21,739 nucleotides of DNA, from positions 1 through 21,739 of the forward strand of contig JBHHYU010000050.1 in the NCBI GenBank assembly GCA_046757725.1, in the 5' to 3' direction. This DNA comes from JBHHYU01 sp046757725. GTDB lineage: Bacteria; Desulfobacterota; Binatia; UBA9968. Shown here piece after piece: positions 15,163 through 21,739 of the stretch (positions within the stretch are counted from its first letter, which is position 1; every line of letters starts with the position of its first letter). The position numbers and the translations under genes are program-made. The notes below the pieces were generated by a model. It saw only the letters and a list, made by a program, of their open reading frames with translations. It did no database searches and had not been told where the DNA came from.

Positions 15163-17370
15163 TCAGGCCTTTATCTGGATATCCCAAAGAGGATCTTCCG
15201 TATCGAGCTGGGGACAAAGAATATCCACCTGAAGAAGAGTAGCACAGCCGGGACAGATATATTCCTGATAGATTACCATGGGAGAACCACCGGTCAACAT
15301 CGGCATGCCCTTAACTTCAGATAAATCGCGTTTGCGGTATAGAGCATACTTCTTGTAATTGTCATTCATAGAGCAGAACTCGTAGTGGCACTTGACACAC
15401 CGGATGATCTTCCCGTGGCCCGTTTTGATCAGTTCGAGATACTCATGGAATCGCAGGATTCGCCGGCCCCCACCATTTTTATTACCTATTTTTGGTGGCG
15501 GGGTTGAATGTTTTAGTCGTTCGGCCCGCATTTCCTCACGTTCGTTCTTCGTTGCCGCTTGATCGACCTCCAGAGTCCCATTTGTAAATACAACCCCATA
15601 GATCCTTTTAGCAATGGCCCGTGATACCGTCTCATCTCGAACATCTTGAGCAACCCATACGGGGTCACGATCCAGGGGGTCACCATAACCGCTGCCCACT
15701 CGGAGCGGCTCGGCCAGGATATCGTTTTCATTCAGGTGGATTCGCTCGAAGGAGGAATGCTTTGGAATCAGGATCTCGCCCCAACCTAAGTCACACTGAT
15801 CTACCGAATTGGGATAGGTGGAACTCTTGAGCTTGTCCTCGATGCCTTTAGGTTTAAAAATGATACGCTCGCCGATGGCCCCTACGGGGTAACCCCCAAA
15901 GAGACCCCACCCTCCGGGGATGCCGTCGTAAGGCTTCCAGTTCAAGCTGATGTCGCTACTCCCGTGAACCATGAGCAGACGTTCGATACCCATACCTCCA
16001 GCAAATTTTCCAAAACCACCGCCGTTCCGAGTATGGCGCCGGGCTAGATAGAGAAAGGGATAGTTCATCTCCGTATTCTCGATATCGGCGATACCAATCG
16101 TCGGATTGTTCTGGTGACCACCCGTGGAGACGCCGTCGCGGGTGGGCGTCGCACCAAATCCACTCGCGTGCGTATCGTAGATACCCTGCCCGACGGGATA
16201 ACCGTATTGGTTGTGTCCACCATAAAAAAATCCGGGACCCCCTTCGCTTCCATACGCACTGAAAGCCGCATTGACGTCGTCATAGATGCCCGCAGCAAAG
16301 AGCATCTTGGCTATACAATCGCTGGCCACGTTGGTAAGCAACAGACCCGTTGAAGGACCACCGCCACAGGCAGCGGGAAATTTGCAGTTGAGCACGGTAC
16401 CTTCAGGAATGATCAACTTTACCGGCGCCTCCATCCCTCCGTTCCAGGGAATGTCCCAGAAGAGATGGCTGGCGAGAGCAATAAAGAGCGTGCCCCAACT
16501 CGCTGCACGAGTGGCATTATGCTCATCCTCGTTCTGCGTACTGGTACCCGTGCAGTCAAAGGTGATTTGGTCCCGCGTCTTCGTCATCTTGCATACGATT
16601 TTAAAGGGCCGTGCCTGTCCAGCTCTTTTTGTGCGTCCCGTGTGGTAGATGCGTGACTGCCAAGTCCCATCTGGAAGGGAGCGGAGTTTCGCCCGGGCCT
16701 TCTTCTCCGCGTCTTCAATCATCCTCTTACTAGCGGCCTGGACGAAGGCAACGCCATACTTTCTCACCAATTCGAGGAAACCACTGGAACATACATTGTT
16801 GGATGCGATGCGTGACTTGAGATCCAAACCGACATAGTGAGGGTCTCGACACTGCTCTGTAAGGGTCTTGAAGACGTCGGGGCGGAACTTCCCCTTTTCG
16901 ACCAGCTTCAATCCTAGAATTCGAATCCCTTCATGAAAAATCTCCGTCGTCCCGCCGCGCAGCAGCCCGCCGGTGTCTGCCGTATGGGTCATGCTGGCAG
17001 TCCAGGCGATTCTCTGTTCACGGTGAAAGATCGGCTGGATGATCATCTGGTCGTATACGTGGGTGGAGGCAATATAGGGATCATTAAAAAAGAACTGGTC
17101 ACCTTCGAAAATCCCCGGGTCCGCTTCGAACCATTCGATACATTTCTTCACCACATCGCTGCAGCCGGCACAGAAACGCAGGTGCCCGGAGGCGCTCTGA
17201 ATCGTAACCCCGTTGGTATCATAAAAGGCACTCATGCACTCACCGCCTTGTACGACGATCGGTGAGGCGCAAACCTTTTGAAGCGCGATTCTACCCTCCT
17301 CGAGGATGTTGTACAGACGATGCCGAAACATCTCGTAGCGCACAGGATCAAGCTTTTGTTGCCTTCTCAC
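15163..17370 (-). CDS. hydantoinase B/acetone carboxylase alpha-type subunit fused to a gamma-like zinc ribbon
   Basis: 735 residues. Residues 1 to about 600 are a HyuB-family catalytic subunit, with FFNDPY (94-99), the signature HTADTGG (His129, Asp132; likely metal site), the ACGGGPSTGLLLTN segment and VGSGYGDPLDRDP near the end. After a basic linker (about 605-645), the tail has four cysteines in two pairs, Cys658/661 (CVKC) and Cys706/709 (CPGC), with extra Cys666 and Cys719. This tail looks like the small gamma subunit of acetone carboxylase, which also bears a CPGC ending in a DV-type strand. Standalone HyuB is about 580 residues (compare 4431-6173), so the extra length is the fused domain. 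GTG start with GGAG at 17381-17378, 15 bp after the HyuA stop: a two-gene operon. ATP-dependent carboxylation of a ketone is the best guess; the substrate is unknown. Confidence 0.9.
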   Translation of the reverse strand: MRRQQKLDPVRYEMFRHRLYNILEEGRIALQKVCASPIVVQGGECMSAFYDTNGVTIQSASGHLRFCAGCSDVVKKCIEWFEADPGIFEGDQFFFNDPYIASTHVYDQMIIQPIFHREQRIAWTASMTHTADTGGLLRGGTTEIFHEGIRILGLKLVEKGKFRPDVFKTLTEQCRDPHYVGLDLKSRIASNNVCSSGFLELVRKYGVAFVQAASKRMIEDAEKKARAKLRSLPDGTWQSRIYHTGRTKRAGQARPFKIVCKMTKTRDQITFDCTGTSTQNEDEHNATRAASWGTLFIALASHLFWDIPWNGGMEAPVKLIIPEGTVLNCKFPAACGGGPSTGLLLTNVASDCIAKMLFAAGIYDDVNAAFSAYGSEGGPGFFYGGHNQYGYPVGQGIYDTHASGFGATPTRDGVSTGGHQNNPTIGIADIENTEMNYPFLYLARRHTRNGGGFGKFAGGMGIERLLMVHGSSDISLNWKPYDGIPGGWGLFGGYPVGAIGERIIFKPKGIEDKLKSSTYPNSVDQCDLGWGEILIPKHSSFERIHLNENDILAEPLRVGSGYGDPLDRDPVWVAQDVRDETVSRAIAKRIYGVVFTNGTLEVDQAATKNEREEMRAERLKHSTPPPKIGNKNGGGRRILRFHEYLELIKTGHGKIIRCVKCHYEFCSMNDNYKKYALYRKRDLSEVKGMPMLTGGSPMVIYQEYICPGCATLLQVDILCPQLDTEDPLWDIQIKA

Positions 17371-17385
17371 AAATGGTCTCCGTGG

Positions 17386-19491
17386 TTACACCGCCATTTC
17401 AATATTCAAAAAAGGATCGATCCGGACCACCTTCTCAGGCGGTACGACTACCGTCGTAATCGGGGTTTCTACAACGGCGGGTCCTTCGAAACGGTGGCCG
17501 GGCCTCAATTTTTGGTAATCGTAGATTGCAGTCTTAAAAGACTTGAGCCGAGGGGAGGTGAAAAATATTTTTCGATAACCTTTCACTGCCGCGCGCGCAT
17601 GACCCCGGGTTGAAGGATAGCGCTTAGGGCGAGGTTTGAGGGTATTCCCGATCGCGTCTACGCCAATGGAGATGATTTCTGTTCCAGCCGCCCGGAAGGT
17701 TGCACCGGTACCGTAGATCTTCTCATATTCCTTCTCGAACATCGTTTCAATCGCCACCATGTCCTTCTGACCATAGCGCTTGGTAGGGACCTGGATTCCA
17801 ACGTCGTTCATCTGCCTGTGGTACCGCATATAAAAGGTCCTGCGGAAAGAAACCTGTCTCAAAGAGAAACCTTCTCGGGTCATAAGTTGTAACAGATCTT
17901 CTTCTACGGTTTCCAACCTCCGATTGAGCACCACCGGGTCCGCAGGCATCAGGAACCGTTCCGAGATGAGCCGGCTATGGATAACATCCGCCGCTGCGAT
18001 GCCAAAGGCGGAGAAAACAGAGGATGTGGGAAAGATGTAGGTCTTTTTGATGCCCAGCCCGCTCGCATAGCCGGCGGCGTGCACCGGTCCGGCACCCCCG
18101 AAGACGTAAACTACGTACTCTTCGGGAATATGACCACGCCGCACCACCTGCTTGCGGATCAGATCAACCATCTGGCTATTCACGACCTGGTGGACCCCGG
18201 CAGCCGCTTCAACCACATCCAGGCCCAGCGGCTTGGCTATTTTCTCTCTGACTGCTTTCTCGGCTTTGACAAGGTTAAGTTTCTGCTTTCCCCCGAGGAA
18301 GAATTCAGGGTCCAAGTAGCCGAGGAGAAGGTTAGCATCGGTTACAGTGACTTCCTCCCCACCTGTATCATAGGCAACGGGGCCGGGATGGGCACCTGCG
18401 CTCTGCGGGCCAACCAGGAGCCTTCCCGTCGTTGCCTCCACTCGGGCAATGGTTCCACCTCCGGCCCCGATGGATTCGATATCGATCATCGGCTGAAAGA
18501 AACGATACCTCTGGGCGATGGGCTCCCGGAGATAGTACCAGAAGCCATCGTTAATCAGCCCGACATCGAAGCTCGTTCCTCCCATATCCGTGCTGATTAC
18601 ATTCTTGTGGCCGAGGAGGTCGGCCATATACTTAGTGGCGATCATGCCCCCTGCAGGGCCGGATTGAAGAGTGGTGATCGGCACCATTTCCCGAAAATTG
18701 GTGATGCCACCATTGGCCTGCATGATCATCAGGGGACTGCGGAGCCCTGAATCCCGTAACTTCCGGCTCAGATCCCCCACATAGGCAACCATGGTCCTGC
18801 CCAGAAAACTGTTGGTGATCACCGTATTGGCTCGAGAATATTCTCCAACGACCGGCATGAGCTCGTGAGCAAAGGTAAAATAGACCTTCGATTCGGGATA
18901 CATCTGCCGAGCCAGCTCGCGCACCTTCCGTTCATGAACCGGATTGCACCAGCCGAAAATAAAACTAACCGCCACTGCCTCCACTTGCTCCTCTTCCACC
19001 AGGCTCCGAATCGCCTGTTTGGTTTCTTCGAGATTGATGGGGACCACCACGCGACCACGATAGTCCACTCTTTCATGGACTCCGCGGATCAATGTCTTGG
19101 GGACAAGAGGTGCCGGTTTCGTGATTTTGGCCATGTGCTTGATCTCTTCTTCGGAAAGGCCATCGATACGACCTACTCCTCGCATAATCATGGTTGTATC
19201 TTCAAAACCGGCGGTAGTGATAAAGCCGACCTTCGAACCCGTTCGGGTAATGAGGGCGTTTGTTCCCACGGTGGTCCCGTGCTTCACGTAGGATGTGTTC
19301 GTTAAGAGATCTTTCAGAGAGAGACCCATGGAGCGACCAGTCACCTCGATGGCATCCATGACACCGCGGGAGAAATCATCCGGCGTGGTCGTTGACTTAC
19401 CAATGACCGTATCGCCGCCTTTACCCAAAATGGTGACGTCGGTAAAAGTTCCCCCCGTATCTACGCCTAGGATATATTTGTTTTTCAGCAC
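17386..19491 (-). CDS. hydantoinase A/acetone carboxylase beta-type ATPase subunit
   Basis: 701 residues of the HyuA family, second copy in the window. Motifs: GGTFTD (13-18), HGTT (71-74), DMGGTSFDV (302-310), GAGGGTIA (342-349) and a SAGAHPGP segment. Only the short motifs and general length are shared with the copy at 2363-4438, so this is a distant paralogue rather than a recent duplicate. It would supply ATP-driven phosphorylation of the substrate for the B-gamma fusion encoded 15 bp downstream. The start is a GTG at 19491 with no ribosome site. A promoter candidate lies so close that the mRNA may be leaderless. It diverges from the PAC2-family gene at 19598. Confidence 0.92.
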   Translation of the reverse strand: MLKNKYILGVDTGGTFTDVTILGKGGDTVIGKSTTTPDDFSRGVMDAIEVTGRSMGLSLKDLLTNTSYVKHGTTVGTNALITRTGSKVGFITTAGFEDTTMIMRGVGRIDGLSEEEIKHMAKITKPAPLVPKTLIRGVHERVDYRGRVVVPINLEETKQAIRSLVEEEQVEAVAVSFIFGWCNPVHERKVRELARQMYPESKVYFTFAHELMPVVGEYSRANTVITNSFLGRTMVAYVGDLSRKLRDSGLRSPLMIMQANGGITNFREMVPITTLQSGPAGGMIATKYMADLLGHKNVISTDMGGTSFDVGLINDGFWYYLREPIAQRYRFFQPMIDIESIGAGGGTIARVEATTGRLLVGPQSAGAHPGPVAYDTGGEEVTVTDANLLLGYLDPEFFLGGKQKLNLVKAEKAVREKIAKPLGLDVVEAAAGVHQVVNSQMVDLIRKQVVRRGHIPEEYVVYVFGGAGPVHAAGYASGLGIKKTYIFPTSSVFSAFGIAAADVIHSRLISERFLMPADPVVLNRRLETVEEDLLQLMTREGFSLRQVSFRRTFYMRYHRQMNDVGIQVPTKRYGQKDMVAIETMFEKEYEKIYGTGATFRAAGTEIISIGVDAIGNTLKPRPKRYPSTRGHARAAVKGYRKIFFTSPRLKSFKTAIYDYQKLRPGHRFEGPAVVETPITTVVVPPEKVVRIDPFLNIEMAV

Positions 19492-19500
19492 GGGAAACTA

Positions 19501-19530
19501 CAAATAGGCCAACAAACTATCTTTTGTCAA
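19501..19530 (-). promoter_or_regulatory. possible promoter giving a leaderless hyuA-type mRNA
   Basis: On the minus strand a perfect TTGACA (19530-19525) is followed after 18 bp by TATTTG (19506-19501). Transcription would start within a few bases of the GTG at 19491, which has no ribosome site. The -10 box is weak, so confidence is low. Confidence 0.3.
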
Positions 19531-19597
19531 ATACTCGGGCATAAATTGACTTAAAGGGACTGGAGAAGCAGGGTCGGTTTGTGGTAAATTTGGCAAA

Positions 19598-20383
19598 ATG
19601 ACCTTAGATGCCTTCACCTTTGAGAGTCGGCCCTCTCTGAAGCACCCTGTGCTGATCCTTGCCTTCGGTGGTTGGAGTGATGCGGGGTCCTCAGCCACCA
19701 CGGCGGTTCGTTATCTGACCGAGCAACTGATAGCTACTAAATTTGCCAGCATCGATCCGGAGGAATTCTATGACTTCTCGGTGCAGCGTCCCGTGGTTCA
19801 CCTCACAGAGGGTAAAGAGCGTCAACTACAATGGCCTTCCTACGATTTTTACTACGGCGCTGGAATCGGGGTTGAGCGGGATTTTGTCTTTGGAATCGGG
19901 TCCGAGCCACAGCTTCGCTGGAGAGGGTTCTGCGATAACATGTTAGGGCTGGCGCGAGAGTGTGGTATCGAGACAATCGTTACTTTGGGAGCGTATCTCG
20001 ATGAGGTCCTCTACACTCGCGCGGTTCCATTGAGAGGTTTTACGACGGACCCGAAGCTGATGAAAGAACTAAACCTTGTCCCGTCTCGGTATCAAGGGCC
20101 GACGGGGATCATAGGGGTTCTGGGGGATCGATGCCAACGGATAAGTATGCCCCACATGAGTCTATGGGGTGCCCTGCCGCATTATCTGTCTACCTCATCT
20201 AATCCCAGAGGGGCCTTGGCCCTGGTGCTTCGACTTACTCAATGGCTCGGTCTTCGGGTCGACACCGGTCCTCTGGAACGAGCCGCTGCCGATTTCCAGA
20301 ATCAGGTCAACGAGGCGGTCAGCAAAGACCCCAACCTCTCGGCATTTATCCGCGAACTCAAGAAGCGCGAATTCGAGCAATGA
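19598..20383 (+). CDS. PAC2 family protein
   Basis: 261 residues. The N-terminal part reads VLILAFGGWSDAGSSATTAVRYL, the usual start of bacterial PAC2 (proteasome-assembly-chaperone-2-like) proteins, followed by IETIVTLGAYLDEVLYTRAVPL and a YQGPTGIIGVL segment, both in expected order. Eukaryotic PAC2 helps build the proteasome; the bacterial family is of unknown function and is found with or without proteasomes. No proteasome gene is in the window. The ATG has no clear ribosome site. The stop overlaps the next gene's start (ATGA), which implies translational coupling to the glycosyltransferase. Cytoplasmic; no membrane segment or signal peptide is seen. Confidence 0.85.
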   Translation: MTLDAFTFESRPSLKHPVLILAFGGWSDAGSSATTAVRYLTEQLIATKFASIDPEEFYDFSVQRPVVHLTEGKERQLQWPSYDFYYGAGIGVERDFVFGIGSEPQLRWRGFCDNMLGLARECGIETIVTLGAYLDEVLYTRAVPLRGFTTDPKLMKELNLVPSRYQGPTGIIGVLGDRCQRISMPHMSLWGALPHYLSTSSNPRGALALVLRLTQWLGLRVDTGPLERAAADFQNQVNEAVSKDPNLSAFIRELKKREFEQ

Positions 20384-21090
20384 AACTCGCCGTCCTGATC
20401 CCCGTTTTTAATGAGGCTCAGACGATAGAAGAGCTTCTCCGGCGCGTACGGACCGTTCCCCTACCGAAAGAAATCATCGTTGTCGACGATGGTTCCACGG
20501 ACGGTAGTCGCGAAATCCTCAAACGTCTGGAAACGGCAATCCAGGCGGAAAGCGATTCCCTTAACGAGCTCAAGATCTTTTTCCAGCCGGCCAACCGAGG
20601 AAAAGGGGCTGCCATTCAATCAGGTCTATCTCACGTCACCGGCGACATCGTGATTATTCAGGATGCCGACCTGGAATATGATCCCCAGGACTATGTGAAA
20701 TTATTGGAGCCGATCCAGGCAGGCCATGCAGACGTTGTTTACGGCACACGCTTTTACGGTGGTGGACCGCATCGAGTCCTTTTTTTCTGGCATTATGTGG
20801 GAAACCAAATCGTTACCTTTTTTTCGAACGTCCTTACCAATCTTAACCTCTCCGATATGGAAGTTGGGTACAAGGTCTTTAAAAGCGAAGTCTTAAAGGA
20901 CATTGAAATCGAGTCGGAGCGCTTCGGTTTCGAGCCTGAAATCACAGTCAAGGTTGCGAAGAAACAATGCCGTGTTTACGAAGTTCCAATATCCTATCAT
21001 GGCCGGGCCTACGCAGAGGGTAAGAAGATCACATGGAAAGACGGGTTTGCAGCCATCTACTTCATGATTCGCTTCTGGCTGAAAGATTAA
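20380..21090 (+). CDS. DPM1-like polyprenyl-phosphate glycosyltransferase (GT2)
   Basis: 236 residues, family 2 glycosyltransferase of the dolichol-phosphate mannosyltransferase type. Motifs: LIPVFNEAQTIEELL, nucleotide-binding DDGST (36-40), NRGKGAAIQSGL, the metal/nucleotide QDADLEYDP (94-102), YGTRF, SDMEVGYKVFK and RFGFEPEIT, all as in soluble DPM1 proteins. There is no C-terminal pair of membrane helices, so it is a membrane-peripheral form. It would transfer a sugar from a nucleotide sugar (GDP-mannose or UDP-glucose) to a polyprenyl phosphate on the inner face of the membrane for glycan assembly. An earlier in-frame start at 20242 lies inside the PAC2 gene; ATG 20380, overlapping its stop by 4 bp, fits the family N-terminus (MKLAVLIPVFNE). 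Confidence 0.93.
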   Translation: MKLAVLIPVFNEAQTIEELLRRVRTVPLPKEIIVVDDGSTDGSREILKRLETAIQAESDSLNELKIFFQPANRGKGAAIQSGLSHVTGDIVIIQDADLEYDPQDYVKLLEPIQAGHADVVYGTRFYGGGPHRVLFFWHYVGNQIVTFFSNVLTNLNLSDMEVGYKVFKSEVLKDIEIESERFGFEPEITVKVAKKQCRVYEVPISYHGRAYAEGKKITWKDGFAAIYFMIRFWLKD

Positions 21091-21326
21091 CCCTGAGTAC
21101 TGACCAGACGACTATGTAGGACCAAGCCCCCTATCGGCGCATGGATTAATCGACTGTTTCGGTTGTGTTTCAGATTGGCGCGAAAGTCGAACGTAAAGGT
21201 TCGACCCCAATGACCCAATGACGACCCCCTCGTTCAATACGACCCGAGGTATCCATCGGTTCCTCCCGTAGCTGTGTCAGCCATCTCATCTATGGACCGG
21301 CTGCCGCCATTTAGCTCCGGTGCAAG
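21091..21326. other. intergenic region after the glycosyltransferase gene
   Basis: 236 bp between the plus-strand glycosyltransferase stop and the minus-strand small-protein stop (convergent). It has a short tandem repeat of CCAATGAC (about 21208-21223). No terminator with a U-tract, tRNA or coding ORF was recognised. Confidence 0.4.
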
Positions 21327-21596
21327 TCAGGTGTTGGGGTCTAAAACTGCCACTGGCCCTTTTTCTTCATACTTGGAGTGCTCAAGACGCTGGCAACTCA
21401 CAAGGTTTGGTTGTTTCCAGGGACTGAAGAGAGTCTCTCTGCCAGGGACTTTCCTTGTAGCAATTATAAACTCTGCAGTGGCTTTAGCGCGGGCTTCACC
21501 TTCACTTGCCGCTCGGACGATGACCTCGCCCTTATGTGTGCTAGCCTGCCAGTGGTCAGATGCTTTGTCTATCGGTGTCAACTGCCAAATTGGCAT
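21327..21596 (-). CDS. small conserved-looking protein of unknown function
   Basis: 89 residues starting MPIWQLTPID, then a THKGEVIVRAASEGEARAKA segment and a C-terminal part with few hydrophobic residues. The N-terminal wording and the HKGxVIVRA...EARAKA pattern resemble small hypothetical proteins seen in proteobacterial and candidate-phylum genomes. I cannot name a function. AAGGAGGA at 21610-21603 stands about 6 bp before the ATG and is the best ribosome site in the window, which supports a real, well-translated gene. No membrane segment or signal peptide. Overlapping plus-strand ORFs in this region are its shadows. Confidence 0.75.
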   Translation of the reverse strand: MPIWQLTPIDKASDHWQASTHKGEVIVRAASEGEARAKATAEFIIATRKVPGRETLFSPWKQPNLVSCQRLEHSKYEEKGPVAVLDPNT

Positions 21597-21706
21597 ATGT
21601 GTTCCTCCTTGATTATTTCCGTTGGAACGGAAGCCGAACGTTTAGGCTCAGACGTACGCTGAAAGCGCCGTACTGAAGCCGATCGATACTCATTGAGGCC
21701 CCCTCC

Positions 21707-21729
21707 TGAGCATACTTTTGGTATGCTCG
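21707..21729. promoter_or_regulatory. strong hairpin / palindrome at the right edge
   Basis: GAGCATAC (21708-21715) and its exact complement GTATGCTC (21721-21728) flank a TTTTG loop. No U-tract follows in the visible part. It could be an operator or part of a repeat; it lies about 110 bp upstream of the small protein's start. Confidence 0.4.
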
Positions 21730-21739
21730 TGTTTGCCCA

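Noticed and set aside
17977..18750. 257-codon plus-strand ORF
   Set aside because: Antisense shadow of the second HyuA-type gene, whose ATPase motifs lie in the same interval.
21274..21612. 112-codon plus-strand ORF at the right end
   Set aside because: Overlaps the small minus-strand gene that has a far better ribosome site and protein-like composition.

Overview
The window looks like a chromosomal segment of an uncultured, moderately GC-rich bacterium, probably a soil, sediment or groundwater lineage. A class I lysyl-tRNA synthetase, a family B DNA polymerase, a PAC2-family protein and a DPM1-type glycosyltransferase stand within about 12 kb of each other. All four families are common in archaea and patchy in bacteria. 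Shine-Dalgarno sequences, operon spacing and a set of CGTG-rich dispersed repeats fit a bacterial genome, possibly of the Methylomirabilota (NC10) or Desulfobacterota type. That placement is an inference from style, not from a marker gene. No rRNA, tRNA, CRISPR array, transposase or phage gene was recognised.

Region 1 (1-8750) is a catabolic-looking block. A MetE-like methyltransferase, cut by the left edge, reads leftward. Diverging from it is a six-gene plus-strand run: luciferase-like oxidoreductase (1269-2273), hydantoinase/oxoprolinase A (2363-4438) and B (4431-6173, overlapping A by 8 bp), a short-chain dehydrogenase (6215-6982), a KDPG-type aldolase (7016-7666) and a 4,5-dihydroxyphthalate-decarboxylase-like protein (7759-8748). 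Every junction is 90 bp or so at most, so one transcript is likely. The set suggests oxidation/reduction of a substrate, ATP-dependent ring opening or carboxylation by the HyuAB enzyme, then dehydrogenation, C-C cleavage and decarboxylation. The substrate cannot be read from the sequence.

Region 2 (8750-9308) is a gene-free convergent gap with an operator-like palindrome, a CGTG-rich repeat and a GC-rich foldable stretch of unknown identity.

Region 3 (9309-19491) is all on the minus strand. Reading leftward from 19491: a second HyuA-type ATPase, a HyuB-type subunit with a C-terminal zinc ribbon resembling the acetone carboxylase gamma subunit, family B DNA polymerase, an SDR with a displaced catalytic tyrosine, a TPR protein, and class I LysRS behind a structured leader. 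The HyuA/HyuB-gamma pair is the best candidate for an unusual system: a compact two-gene version of an acetone/acetophenone-carboxylase-like enzyme.

Region 4 (19598-21739) carries a PAC2-family protein translationally coupled (4-bp overlap) to a DPM1-like polyprenyl-phosphate glycosyltransferase, then a small 89-residue protein on the minus strand with a near-perfect ribosome binding site, and a strong hairpin at the right edge.
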